From positions 1 through 33,761 of the forward strand of contig JADFPB010000005.1 of the NCBI GenBank assembly GCA_022562515.1: DNA of 33,761 nucleotides. The letters run 5' to 3'. Position 1 is the first letter of the stretch; the number at the start of each line of letters is the position of its first letter. This document shows positions 8,163 through 18,064 of the stretch, one piece after another. This DNA is from Chloroflexota bacterium. Its GTDB lineage: Bacteria; Chloroflexota; Dehalococcoidia; Lucifugimonadales; Lucifugimonadaceae. The notes under the pieces are model-generated. The model was not told the DNA's origin. It ran no database searches and saw only the letters and a program-made list of their open reading frames with translations. The position numbers and the translations under genes are program-made.

Positions 8163-8207
8163 CGCCATCCTGAGATTCTCCTGAGCCTGTCGAAGGGCAG
8201 GTCGAAG
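8163..8207 (+). repeat. intergenic repeat, copy 1
   Basis: TTCTCCTGAGCCTGTCGAAGGGCAGGTCGAAG, matching the reverse complement of 28986-29032; in a convergent gap. Confidence 0.6.
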
Positions 8208-8358
8208 CGTGGGGGCGAGTGGCGCCTCACGGGACTGGCGGGGCAAGCCGCCGCGCCTATCAAAAGTTACAGGAATTCCCCTCCCACCTGAGGCAACTCA
8301 TCCACGAATCCGGCCCCCAACGCACCAAATCCTCATGTGGGTACAGGGGACACCCTGC

Positions 8359-10182
8359 TCACTTATCCAGCGACAGGATCGCCATGAAGGCTTCCTGCGG
8401 AACCTCTACCGACCCGACTTTCTTCATCCGCTTCTTGCCTGCGGCCTGCTTTGATAGAAGCTTCCGCTTGCGGGTCACATCGCCGCCGTAGCACTTCGCC
8501 AGAACGTTCTTGCGAAGCGCCTTCACCGTCACCCTGGAGATCACCTTGGAGCCGATCGCGGCCTGTATAGGCACCTCGAACTGCTGCCGGGGGATCAGTT
8601 CCTTCAGCCTCTTCACCAGGCTTCTGCCCTGGTTGAACGCGTTATCGCGGTGGACGATCAGCGAAAGCGCATCCACGGGTACCTCGTTCACCAGCACATC
8701 CAGCTTCACAAGATCGGCAGCCCGGTACTCGTCGTGCGAATAGTCCATCGAGGCATAACCCTGGGTCTGGGATTTCAGGGCGTCGTGGAAGTCGATGAGG
8801 ATCTCGGAGAGCGGAATCCGGTAGTCCAGCAACACCCTTGCGTCGCCCGTGTCCTGCGCCGACTCGCCCTGCAGATACTCCATCCGGTCGAACTCGCCGC
8901 GGCGGCCTGTGACCAGCTCCATGATCGAGCCGATATAGCGGTCGGGAGCGATGATGTTCAACTTCACCCACGGCTCCTCGATCGCCTCGATCTCGCCCAG
9001 GTTTGGCAGTTCGGACGGGTTATTGATCTCCCTATCTTCCGAATGCTGCATCCGCACGTTGTAGCGCACGCTGGGCGCCGTCGCTATAAGGCTCAGGTCG
9101 TACTCGCGCTCCAGCCGCTCCTGGACGATGTCCATGTGCAGCAGGCCAAGAAAGCCGCACCGGAATCCGAAGCCGAGGGCGGCCGAAGTCTCAGGCTCAT
9201 ATACCAGCGATGCATCGTTAAGCTGGAGCTTGGCGAGCGCGTCCCGGAGTTCCGGATAATCGTCGCCTTCCACCGGGAAGAAGCCGGTATAGACCATCGG
9301 CATGATCGGCTCGTAAGCAGCCAGGGGTTTCGCCGCGGGGGCTGCGTCCAGCGTAATCGTGTCCCCAACGCGGCAATCGCGCACGTTCTTCAACCCGGTG
9401 GCAACGTAACCGACCTCGCCTACAGTCAGCGACTCGACACTGCGCGGCTCCGGAGAGAAGTAGCCAACCTCCAGAATATCCGCCGTCTTTCCGGACGACA
9501 TCAGCCGGATCCGGTCGCTCTTCTTCACCGACCCGGCGGCCACGCGAACGTAGGCGATGACGCCCTTGTAAGCATCGTATTTCGAGTCGAATATCAGTGC
9601 GCTCAAAGCGTCATCGCCGCGGGCCTGTGGCGGTTCGGTCAGGAACGCGATCGCTTCAAGAATCCCGTCGACGCCGTCGCCGGTCTTGGCGGAAGCACGG
9701 ATGATCTCGCTGTCGGCAAACCCGAACGTCCGGGTCAGCTCCGCCGCCACCCGGTCCGGCTCCGCCAGCGGCAGGTCAATCTTGTTGACGATGGGAATGA
9801 TCGCCAGATCGAGCGCCATGGCGAGGCGAACGTTGGCCAGCGTCTGCGCCTGAATGCCCTGCGTGGCATCGACAACCAGCAACGCGGCCTCGCACGCGGC
9901 CAGGCTCCGTGACACCTCGTACGAAAAGTCCACGTGGCCGGGGGTGTCGATCAGGTTGAACTGATACTCGATGCCGTCGCTTGCGGTATATGCGAGCCGC
10001 ACCGCCTGGGCTTTGATCGTGATGCCGCGCTCACGCTCCAGGTCCATGCTGTCCAGGATTTGCTCCGTGAGATCCCGATCAGAAACAGTGCCGGTGGCCT
10101 GCATAAGGCGGTCGGCGAGCGTCGACTTTCCGTGGTCTATATGGGCGATGATGCAAAAGTTGCGAATTCGGGATGAATCCAT
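8359..10182 (-). CDS. lepA: elongation factor 4 (LepA)
   Basis: [89 protein letters not shown]-terminal [25 protein letters not shown]. Start set to 10182 rather than 10275. Confidence 0.97.
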   Translation of the reverse strand: MDSSRIRNFCIIAHIDHGKSTLADRLMQATGTVSDRDLTEQILDSMDLERERGITIKAQAVRLAYTASDGIEYQFNLIDTPGHVDFSYEVSRSLAACEAALLVVDATQGIQAQTLANVRLAMALDLAIIPIVNKIDLPLAEPDRVAAELTRTFGFADSEIIRASAKTGDGVDGILEAIAFLTEPPQARGDDALSALIFDSKYDAYKGVIAYVRVAAGSVKKSDRIRLMSSGKTADILEVGYFSPEPRSVESLTVGEVGYVATGLKNVRDCRVGDTITLDAAPAAKPLAAYEPIMPMVYTGFFPVEGDDYPELRDALAKLQLNDASLVYEPETSAALGFGFRCGFLGLLHMDIVQERLEREYDLSLIATAPSVRYNVRMQHSEDREINNPSELPNLGEIEAIEEPWVKLNIIAPDRYIGSIMELVTGRRGEFDRMEYLQGESAQDTGDARVLLDYRIPLSEILIDFHDALKSQTQGYASMDYSHDEYRAADLVKLDVLVNEVPVDALSLIVHRDNAFNQGRSLVKRLKELIPRQQFEVPIQAAIGSKVISRVTVKALRKNVLAKCYGGDVTRKRKLLSKQAAGKKRMKKVGSVEVPQEAFMAILSLDK

Positions 10183-10317
10183 AGCCTTCAATCGTACACC
10201 GCAGGCGACGCCGCAGTCGCACCGGGAACAGGCGGCATGGATGCCCGATTCAGCGCGTGCCCGACGAACAGCCACACACTGGTCGGACGAGCTCGGAACC
10301 GTTTGCGACTGGATGGG

Positions 10318-11292
10318 TCAGAATCGCCGGCCAGCTATCCCACCCGAGCCGGAAATCCGGAAAAGAGCCCTTGCAGACGCTCTATTGACGACCGGCCTTG
10401 CGTTCAGAGCCACAAGCAGCAGCCCGACGAGCACCAGGTCATTGAAGTACGTCAGCGGCAGTGCCCGGTGACCCAGCAGCACCAGCGCGAGACCGGCCGC
10501 CAGGACAGGCTCATCGCGCCTGATAGCACTCAGAGACATAGCTGCAATGACCCAGAGGGCTAACACGTAAACCGGGTATGGCAGAGACAGCGATAATCCA
10601 AAGGCCCACGTTGCGATCAGAGGAACCGAATCAGCGCGACCGAGCAACATTCCCAGCGCCATCATGGCAATCAGTCCTGCCAGGACGGCGGAACGCCGGT
10701 CAAGGTATCCTCGAAGGGACATGCCGAGCGCGAGGATTCCACCGACGGCGAGCCATTCCCCGTAGCCGTAGAAGCCTGCGGACCATGCTCCCGTTCCGTT
10801 GGCGAGGCCGTATCCCTTGTAAGCGTAAAGCGATATGTAGGATGCGCCGGTGGCGGCGACGAAGACCATCGCCGGCCAACCTATTGACCTGCGCGCAGCC
10901 ACTGCCGCGATTGCCAGCACCACCCCCGTTGAGGCGGCGAAATACGCGAACGATAACGCCTGTCCGCTCAGGCCAACCATCAGCAGCGCTCCGATCATGG
11001 CGACGGCTGCCGTTGCCGCGCCAAGCGCGCCATAGGCCAACCCGCCGCGCTGCCTCCAGAGATTAACCGCGGTAAGCGCCAGCACCAGCAGGGCAACCGG
11101 CGCCGCGAAGTTGAACAGGACGTTGCCCAGAAACACCAGTGACGTATACCCGGTGGTCATCAGCCACGGAGTTTCCTCGTCGATAAAATAGACGCCGCCG
11201 CGAGCGAAGATCCTGAACAGGAGCGTCTCAATCAGAACCGAAAGCGCGAGCAACCGCACCAGCAACGGGACCGCCTTTACGGCGTCACTCAT
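10318..11292 (-). CDS. polytopic membrane protein, last gene of the molybdoenzyme operon
   Basis: 324 aa with many hydrophobic segments; start overlaps the stop of the TorD-like gene by 4 nt. Confidence 0.75.
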   Translation of the reverse strand: MSDAVKAVPLLVRLLALSVLIETLLFRIFARGGVYFIDEETPWLMTTGYTSLVFLGNVLFNFAAPVALLVLALTAVNLWRQRGGLAYGALGAATAAVAMIGALLMVGLSGQALSFAYFAASTGVVLAIAAVAARRSIGWPAMVFVAATGASYISLYAYKGYGLANGTGAWSAGFYGYGEWLAVGGILALGMSLRGYLDRRSAVLAGLIAMMALGMLLGRADSVPLIATWAFGLSLSLPYPVYVLALWVIAAMSLSAIRRDEPVLAAGLALVLLGHRALPLTYFNDLVLVGLLLVALNARPVVNRASARALFRISGSGGIAGRRF

Positions 11293-11939
11293 GCTGGCGG
11301 AGGCTCCGAGGCTGCGGTAATCCGCGTGCCCTCTGCGGAGATGAAGTCCTGGAGTGCGGTTGCGGCTGCGCTGAACACTCCGCCCTCGAGCGCCATCTTA
11401 ACGAGAATCTGGCACATCATCGGCACCCAGCCGACGATGTGGGATTCCAGGAACTCGCTGACGGCTCCATCGGTGATCTCCGCCCGCTCGGCCCAGCCGC
11501 GCTCCTGCGCGTATGCCTGCTTAAGGAGCAGCATGCGGACAAACTCAAGCTGCGCACCGATGAAATCGGGACGCTCGCCCGCACCGTAAGCCATCTCAAA
11601 GCCAAACGCTTTATAGAAGCCCGCGACATCGGCCAGCCGTTCTGTCATGCTGAAGCTGAGCCGCTCGTAATCGTTCTCGTTAGTGCGGCATAGCCCTGCC
11701 CCCGTGAACAGGCGGCTGTACTCGTTCCGGTATCCGCTATAGTCGATACCGCCGACCACAGACCGGAACGCCTCCAGCGAGCGTCGTCCTTTTGCGTCCA
11801 GACAGATGCCATCCAGAGTCGCCACGCGCCCTTTCAGAAGCTCGAACACCTCCTCATCCGGGTATCGGAAGAGAAGCGAAAACGCCTCGTAAAGAGCGCT
11901 CCGCTCCATCAGGGAGTCAGTCAGACTCACACCGGTCAT
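11289..11939 (-). CDS. TorD/DmsD/NarJ-family molybdoenzyme maturation chaperone
   Basis: RSALYEAFSLLFRYPDEEVFELLKG, EYSRLFTGAGLCRTNENDYE, ADVAGFYKAFGFE; position in the operon. Confidence 0.8.
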   Translation of the reverse strand: MTGVSLTDSLMERSALYEAFSLLFRYPDEEVFELLKGRVATLDGICLDAKGRRSLEAFRSVVGGIDYSGYRNEYSRLFTGAGLCRTNENDYERLSFSMTERLADVAGFYKAFGFEMAYGAGERPDFIGAQLEFVRMLLLKQAYAQERGWAERAEITDGAVSEFLESHIVGWVPMMCQILVKMALEGGVFSAAATALQDFISAEGTRITAASEPPPA

Positions 11940-13046
11940 CTACTCGCCTCCCACTGACGAACTGTTTCTTCTGCGGCCCATCGCGACGTATACGCCTGGA
12001 ACAATTACCGCCACGGCGCCCAGCGCGATCAACGCGCCGATCACGGCCCAGATGATCTCGCCATCGTCGTCGACCCTTATCGCGGGCGCTGCGCCAACTG
12101 CACCGCCGCCAACAGGCGCCGCGCGGCCTTCGGGCGGGGTAGCGCCGTCCGCTGCCACAGGAAGTTCCTCGACGCCGACGTTGATCCACGCCGACACCGA
12201 CTTCTTGCCGTTCACGTCCCGTTCTTCACCATTCCAGACCGCGAGAGCGACCGGCGTCTCAATGCCCGGCTCGAACTGCGCATCCTGTGGATCTGCCGTG
12301 ATCAGGGGGCGGGCGATCACCACGCTCCACTTGCTGCCGTCCCATTCGCCCCATCCCGTCACGTCCACGCTCTCCTGCGATTCCAGCGTCCCATAGCCGG
12401 TCGCGATCAGATCTTCTACGGGCGATGGATAGACCGAAGCGGATAGTGGGTTTCCCGCCGCGCGCGCTGTAGTAAACAGAGGGTCTGATGCCTGGTTATA
12501 GATATTTGCAAACGCGTTGGGGAAGATGTCAGAAATACTCAGAGGGCCATCTTCGATACGGCGTTGGAAATCGGCGCGCCAGTGGAGGATGTTGACCTCC
12601 GAGCCGATGAACCCCATGCAGACAAAGGGCTCCCCTCCGTGGACCGGGAACTGAAGCGCTACCGAATCACGGTAGTCGGCAGACCCTCCTCCGATGTCCT
12701 TCGAATCGTCATCCCACTCCATCCGGAAGGCAATCCAGCCGCCGTTGTGCAGAGATTTCGTCCTTATCGTGTCGATCGAGGTGTTGATGTTGAATGGAGC
12801 GGTGATGTTCTGGCCGCTCAACGGGACTTCCACCTCCGGCGCGCTGTCCCAGAGAGAACTCGACGGGTCGCCGATAGGCAACTCGGAATCGACATAGACC
12901 GATGTCAGGTCGATCTGAGCGGCGCTGACAAGCGAGCCGCGCCCAATGGTCACCAGCAACGCGACTGCGAATAATGCCAGCACCAGTCCGTAGACGGTGG
13001 TTCTGCCTCGCTCCCAGGTCCGCCAGCTCAGAAGATGATTCCGCAT
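11940..13046 (-). CDS. ethylbenzene dehydrogenase-type gamma subunit (heme b-binding), with C-terminal TM anchor
   Basis: WDSAPEVEVPLSGQN, GGWIAFRMEWDDDSKD, DSVALQFPVHGGEPFVCMG, WGEWDGSKWSVVIARPL; C-terminal IIWAVIGALIALGAVAVIVPGVYVAMGRRRN. Confidence 0.82.
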   Translation of the reverse strand: MRNHLLSWRTWERGRTTVYGLVLALFAVALLVTIGRGSLVSAAQIDLTSVYVDSELPIGDPSSSLWDSAPEVEVPLSGQNITAPFNINTSIDTIRTKSLHNGGWIAFRMEWDDDSKDIGGGSADYRDSVALQFPVHGGEPFVCMGFIGSEVNILHWRADFQRRIEDGPLSISDIFPNAFANIYNQASDPLFTTARAAGNPLSASVYPSPVEDLIATGYGTLESQESVDVTGWGEWDGSKWSVVIARPLITADPQDAQFEPGIETPVALAVWNGEERDVNGKKSVSAWINVGVEELPVAADGATPPEGRAAPVGGGAVGAAPAIRVDDDGEIIWAVIGALIALGAVAVIVPGVYVAMGRRRNSSSVGGE

Positions 13047-13074
13047 TTAGTTTCTACCTCAAGATGCCGGGTCG

Positions 13075-14193
13075 TTACGGCTCATTAATCCGTTGAACGT
13101 CAAACCTGGTGTCGAACTCTTGTCGGATGAAGACCGGCTCGTCGAACGGCATCCGGGCAATCTCCTGCCCCTTTTCGTCCCAGCCAACCGCTTCGTCGCC
13201 TTTTACCTCGAACTTCGCGATGATCTGCTGCTGCGTGCCGAACAGCCGCAGCAGCCCGAACAGCGTGTCATCCGGGTGTGTATAGGTCTCGATCGCATCT
13301 TCCACACCCGGTCCGAAAAGCTGCTTCAGGAATGACCGCGGCGCCCAGCGCGGAGGAATGTAGTAAAGGTTCGGCTCAGTGCCGAACTGCGGGTAAAGCG
13401 GCAGCGCCACCTTCGCCACGTGGACCAGGTAGTCGAGCGGATTGGATGGATCCGCCTTGTCGGGCGGACTTATCCAGCCCTGCATCCGGATCTTGCCGAC
13501 GCAGGCCACAACACAACGCGGGGCTAGGCCCTGCTCAATCCTGGGGTAGCAGCCTATGCACTTCTCCGTGATCGATGTATTCGGCCGGTACATCGCCTTC
13601 TTGTACGGGCAGCCCTCTACGCACTTCCGATAGCCCCGGCAGCGCTCCTGGTCAACCAGGACGACTCCGTCTTCCGGCCGCTTGTAGATCGCCTGCCGCG
13701 GGCAACTGGCAAGACAGCCCGGATAGGTGCAGTGGTTGCAGGTTCGCTGCAGGTAGAACATCCACGGATTGTGCTCCGGCAGCTCCGTCCCCTTGTCCAG
13801 CGTTCCCGCCGGGGTGTCCTCATACATGTTCGGATACGCCCAGTCATCATCGGAAGGCATGTGGCCGAGCACCTTCTCGCCCGTCGGCGCCTGCTCGAAT
13901 ATCGTCTTCCCGTCGAAGGTGTCGCCGTTCCACTTACCCGGGCCGAGCAAGTTCAGCAGCTTTATGTCCCAGTGCCGCGGGTAGCCCCCGTACGGCTTCG
14001 TCTCAACGTTGTTCCACCACATCTGCTCCTGGCCTTCACTGAAGGTCCAGGTGTTTTTGCAGGCCATGGTGCACGTCTGGCAGCCGATACACCGGTTGAT
14101 GTTCAACGCGATCGCGAACTGCTTTTCGGGCCGGGCCTCCTCGAACGGATAGTCCATCTCCCGATTTAGCTGCCAGTTGAAAACTTTCGGCAT
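13075..14193 (-). CDS. type II DMSO reductase-family beta subunit (iron-sulfur)
   Basis: MPKVFNWQLNREMDYPFEEARPEKQFAIALNINRCIGCQTCTMACKNTW; CNHCTYPGCLASCPRQAI; CRGYRKCVEGCPYKK; EKCIGCYPRIEQGLAPRCVVACVGKIRMQG. Tyr in CRGYRKC implies one 3Fe-4S cluster, as Trp does in NarH. Confidence 0.93.
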   Translation of the reverse strand: MPKVFNWQLNREMDYPFEEARPEKQFAIALNINRCIGCQTCTMACKNTWTFSEGQEQMWWNNVETKPYGGYPRHWDIKLLNLLGPGKWNGDTFDGKTIFEQAPTGEKVLGHMPSDDDWAYPNMYEDTPAGTLDKGTELPEHNPWMFYLQRTCNHCTYPGCLASCPRQAIYKRPEDGVVLVDQERCRGYRKCVEGCPYKKAMYRPNTSITEKCIGCYPRIEQGLAPRCVVACVGKIRMQGWISPPDKADPSNPLDYLVHVAKVALPLYPQFGTEPNLYYIPPRWAPRSFLKQLFGPGVEDAIETYTHPDDTLFGLLRLFGTQQQIIAKFEVKGDEAVGWDEKGQEIARMPFDEPVFIRQEFDTRFDVQRINEP

Positions 14194-14212
14194 TCGGTAT
14201 CGGTCTCCCTGG

Positions 14213-14572
14213 CTAATGCCCGGAACTGCGACGTGGATACACGCCGGTCCGCGCAAGCCGTTCTCTGCAATCCGCTATCAACTCGTTTACGAACTCTTCG
14301 CCATGCCGCTTATAGACGGGGTAGAGCCCCATGTAGAACGGCTTGCGGAACATCTGCAAAAGCATGAAGTCCGTGTAACCCATCGTTATGTACTCTTCGA
14401 TAAAGCAGCGGACCGCCTCGATGAAGCCCTGCTCCGGGTCATCGAAAGGCACCCGCATCGCCACCGGATCGAACGGGTCGTCCAACTCCACTGGCTTCTC
14501 GGCCGGAGTTGCCACTGGATGGCCGTTAAGCCATCCAATCGGGGCCCCTGGGCCTGGCCTGTCAGGAGCCAA
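14213..14572 (-). CDS. conserved-looking 119-aa protein of unknown function between alpha and beta subunit genes
   Basis: TTG start at 14572 preceded by AGGAGG; overlaps the alpha stop; EAVRCFIEEYITMGYTDFMLLQMFRKPFYMGLYPVYKRHGEEFVNELIADCRERL. Confidence 0.65.
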   Translation of the reverse strand: MAPDRPGPGAPIGWLNGHPVATPAEKPVELDDPFDPVAMRVPFDDPEQGFIEAVRCFIEEYITMGYTDFMLLQMFRKPFYMGLYPVYKRHGEEFVNELIADCRERLARTGVYPRRSSGH

Positions 14573-17500
14573 TGAACCCTCCTGCCAGGAACCTTTTCAT
14601 GTCCTCGTTCTCGTTTCCCGGAGTGAATCCGCTTGTTGCCGGCGCCCATGTCCCGACGCCACCCCGGCCGCCCGGCTCGGCGAGGGTGATCTTCACCATC
14701 ACTTCCTTTGGCGCGCCCGTTGGCGTGTGCGTGTCAACGGTGTAGCCCTTCAGGATCTTGCCGGTGAAAAAGTCCTTGTGAGCCAGAGACTCTGTCATCT
14801 GCAAGGGCTGCAGCCACGATCGGACGGTGCTTTGCTGCGACCCGTGCCGGAACGTCGCGATGTACCCCGTGTCCGTTACGGCTGACCCGTCTGCGTTCTC
14901 CTTCTGTGCCTTCACCGAGCGGTGCGTAGCAGCATTCCCGCCGTGAATGATCATCGTCATGCCGCGTGGAAGCGACGGGTTGTAATGAGTTCGGAGCATC
15001 AGGCGCGTAATCTCGACCATCTCCGGATGATTCTGATGGCCTTCGAACGGACGGTCATCCGGGTTCGCGTCCACCCATACGTAGTCACCGTCATTGACGC
15101 CCAGCTCTTTGGCATCATCCGGATTTATATCTATCTCTTCTTCCGCCACCCACGGAGAGCGAGTGTCTCTCCGGTACGGATCACCGAAGTTGCTCGACCA
15201 GATCGCGTTCCAGTCGCTTGTGCTCCACGAAGAGTGCGTCCGGTGGCGGGGCTTCGGGGTGGACAGCGTGAATTTCAGGCCCTTGGCGAGCAATGGGTTG
15301 GTCGTTGCGAGCATCTCGGACGTCGTGGACACTCGGTTGAACAGCGTCTTGGCGTCCGACGTGTCCTCCGGCGGAATGCCGTAGTCCTTCGGATTGACGG
15401 CGGCCATGTCCGGCGGCGCCACGATCACCCTGGGCTGATATGGCGTCGCCTCAATGGGCTCCCGGTGAACAATCAGGTTCTCGCCCTGGCTGATCCACTC
15501 GTCCTCTTCCCGGTACAACTCCAACCGGCCGGTACGGGTAAAGAATGGCCTGCTCTCCTGGATCTGTTCCCAGCCGGGAATCCGCGGGTACGTCCTGAAC
15601 AGTGTCAGGAAACCCTTATCGGCTGCGATCATCTCCCGCGCGTTATATCCCCGCAGGGTCGAGCTCGCATCGATGATCCGCTGGAGATACACCTCAACGT
15701 TGTCTTCTTCGACGAACTGCCAGTGCCGGGCGAATCTCTCATCCCCCGTCCTGTCGCCCAGCGCCTTCGCCACCGCCGCGAACACCTCGATGTCCTGGCG
15801 GGTGTCATGCAGGCGCTTGATGCCGCCGCGCGGGAACATCTGCACGAACGGGTTTGTACATGAGGCCGTCATGTCCGGGCGTGAGAATTCAACCCAGGAA
15901 TCGACCGGGAACACCACGTCCGCGTACTCGCAGTTCATGTTCCATTCGTAATCCTGCGCTATCCAGAGCTCCTGCTTGGGCAACACGTTCATGATCTGGT
16001 TGTAGTGCCACTTTGCCACGCCAAGCAGGTTCGCGTTCACCGCCCACACGACTTTGGTCGGGCTGGGCATATGGCTCTCGCCCGTTAGCACTACCCGGCC
16101 GTCGGACGGCGTTTCAATAATTAGCGGCTTATCACCGTGGTCCCAGAAGTGGACAGACTCGAACTTGATCGTGTTGCGCTTCTTGATATCGCGCCCATCA
16201 ACATCTGGATCCATCGTCTGGTCAAAGGGATCCTCTGAGATGTAGGAAGGCAGCCCGTTGAAAACCGGCGCCTTGTAGTTCCCTGCATAGCTGCCCACGT
16301 TGCCGCCCAGCTTCCCGACATTGCCGGTCAGCGTGGCCACCAGATACTGGGAGCGGTTGATCAGGTCGTTGTGGAAGTACATGTTCGAGCCCATGCCGGT
16401 GAGAAAACCGACAGACTTGGCCGCAACGATGTCGTCCGTGAGACGCCGGATGGTCGCCTGGGGTATGCCCGTTATCAGTTCGGTGTTTTCGAGGGTGTAC
16501 TCCTCGGTCAGCTCCAGATAAAGATTGAAAACCGTCCGGGCCTGAACCGGGCCGTCTTTGGTCTGGACCTCTCCGGACCAGTCCATCTCTATGTCGGACA
16601 GGCTAAGGCCATTGTTGGCAAGTCCCGTCTCGAAATTCTCTCCAACGCCGGTCCTTGAGGCTGCGATAGGGTTGCCGGCCTTCGTCATCAGGACCGGACT
16701 GGTCTTCAGCTCCTGCGGGACCGTCTGGACAGGCGCGCCTTTCTCGTCAAGCCAGGTCTCGCCGGGGTCGATCAACGGGGCTGACGGCACATCCTCCGCT
16801 CGCAACACTTTGTGGGTGTCGGTCCTGACCAGCGTCGGAAAGTCGGTGAACTTCTTGACGAAATCGTCTTTGTAAGTCCCTTCCCGCATGATCAGTCCGG
16901 CCGTTCCAAGGTTGAGGGCCGTGTCCGTGCCCTGCCGAATCTGGATCCAGTAGTTGGACTTGGGCGCCGATGCGCTGTATTCAGGCGAGATTACGACGAT
17001 CTTGCCGTCGCGTTCGATCAGAGACTGCCACCAGATCGGGTCTGCCATCTTGTTGGATACCAGGTTCAGCCCGGTCATCACGATCAGGTCTGAGTTCCAG
17101 AAGTCGTTGAACTCCTGGTCGAAGGTCTGCACTCCGTGGACCATCGGGTGGCCGGGCGGCAGGTCCGTATGCCATGCGTAGTTGTCAAAACAACGCGAGC
17201 CCATCGACTTATCCGGCCCCTTGCCGCGGATATGGTCGTCCAGCAGCGCAAGCATGTTTCCGAACCGGTAGGCCGCGACCAGCCGTGTCGCGCCCAGGAA
17301 TGCCATGCCGCCGCGCATTTTGATCGTTCGGATCCCCGCGTAGTCCCCGTCTGGATCCTTCAGAGTGTCGAGCATCTCTTCTGGATAGCCCTGGTCCCGC
17401 AGCCACTGCGCGCCCTGCTCCCCGCTATAGCTGGTGGCGATGTTCTCTATCCCCTCAGCAACCAGAGCGGTCAGCTCATCCCAGCCCATCTGGACCCAAT

Positions 17501-18005
17501 CGTCCTCGCCGCGCTTGAAATACTTCCTGTCCGCCGTGCCGTCGTCCCTTCGGGGAAATCCGTCTTCCACCCACTGCTTCCATCCGGCCCGCACCACCGG
17601 GTGCTTGATGCGAGACGGGCTGTATACCCGGCGTGAGTACGCCAGTCCCTTAAGGCAGCCGCGTGGATTCCAGTTCGCGGTCGCGTGATTGCCGTCGAGG
17701 TCTTCGTAGGTGGCGATGTCGTATGGCTGCTCAATCCGCGTAATCACGCCGTTCCGAACCGTCGCAGTCAACCGGCAGTTGTGTGTGTCGTTTGGAGCGC
17801 AGACGAAGCTGAACGACCTGTCGATCCGGTGCTGGTCTCGGTAGATCGTCTCCCAATCGCGATTCGGATAAAATGCCAGCGGATTATCAATTGCCGTCGA
17901 TGGCGCGAGGAAGCCATATTGCTCCGCCATAATTGCAGCGCCAATAGCAGCTGCGGACGCACCGCTAAGCTTCAGGAAATTACGTCGAGAGAGTTCTCTG
18001 GCCAT
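14562..18005 (-). CDS. type II DMSO reductase-family molybdopterin catalytic (alpha) subunit, Tat-exported
   Basis: MARELSRRNFLKLSGASAAAIGAAI Tat signal, SD-like GGAG upstream; FVCAPNDTHNC...PRGCLKG; HTDLPPGHPMVHGVQT...WNSDLIVMTGLN; WNMNCEYADVVFPVDSWVE; TRSPWVAEEEIDINPDDAKELGVNDGDYVWVDA. Confidence 0.93.
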   Translation of the reverse strand: MARELSRRNFLKLSGASAAAIGAAIMAEQYGFLAPSTAIDNPLAFYPNRDWETIYRDQHRIDRSFSFVCAPNDTHNCRLTATVRNGVITRIEQPYDIATYEDLDGNHATANWNPRGCLKGLAYSRRVYSPSRIKHPVVRAGWKQWVEDGFPRRDDGTADRKYFKRGEDDWVQMGWDELTALVAEGIENIATSYSGEQGAQWLRDQGYPEEMLDTLKDPDGDYAGIRTIKMRGGMAFLGATRLVAAYRFGNMLALLDDHIRGKGPDKSMGSRCFDNYAWHTDLPPGHPMVHGVQTFDQEFNDFWNSDLIVMTGLNLVSNKMADPIWWQSLIERDGKIVVISPEYSASAPKSNYWIQIRQGTDTALNLGTAGLIMREGTYKDDFVKKFTDFPTLVRTDTHKVLRAEDVPSAPLIDPGETWLDEKGAPVQTVPQELKTSPVLMTKAGNPIAASRTGVGENFETGLANNGLSLSDIEMDWSGEVQTKDGPVQARTVFNLYLELTEEYTLENTELITGIPQATIRRLTDDIVAAKSVGFLTGMGSNMYFHNDLINRSQYLVATLTGNVGKLGGNVGSYAGNYKAPVFNGLPSYISEDPFDQTMDPDVDGRDIKKRNTIKFESVHFWDHGDKPLIIETPSDGRVVLTGESHMPSPTKVVWAVNANLLGVAKWHYNQIMNVLPKQELWIAQDYEWNMNCEYADVVFPVDSWVEFSRPDMTASCTNPFVQMFPRGGIKRLHDTRQDIEVFAAVAKALGDRTGDERFARHWQFVEEDNVEVYLQRIIDASSTLRGYNAREMIAADKGFLTLFRTYPRIPGWEQIQESRPFFTRTGRLELYREEDEWISQGENLIVHREPIEATPYQPRVIVAPPDMAAVNPKDYGIPPEDTSDAKTLFNRVSTTSEMLATTNPLLAKGLKFTLSTPKPRHRTHSSWSTSDWNAIWSSNFGDPYRRDTRSPWVAEEEIDINPDDAKELGVNDGDYVWVDANPDDRPFEGHQNHPEMVEITRLMLRTHYNPSLPRGMTMIIHGGNAATHRSVKAQKENADGSAVTDTGYIATFRHGSQQSTVRSWLQPLQMTESLAHKDFFTGKILKGYTVDTHTPTGAPKEVMVKITLAEPGGRGGVGTWAPATSGFTPGNENEDMKRFLAGGFIGS

Positions 18006-18064
18006 TGGGGTCTCCGGCAGGCTTTGGGCGCGTTCAAGTTCGAAGAATGAACCTGGAACTGAGT

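Noticed and set aside
8650-9912. 420-aa plus-strand ORF
   Set aside because: Fully antisense to lepA; low-complexity His/Arg/Val composition typical of shadow ORFs in GC-rich DNA.
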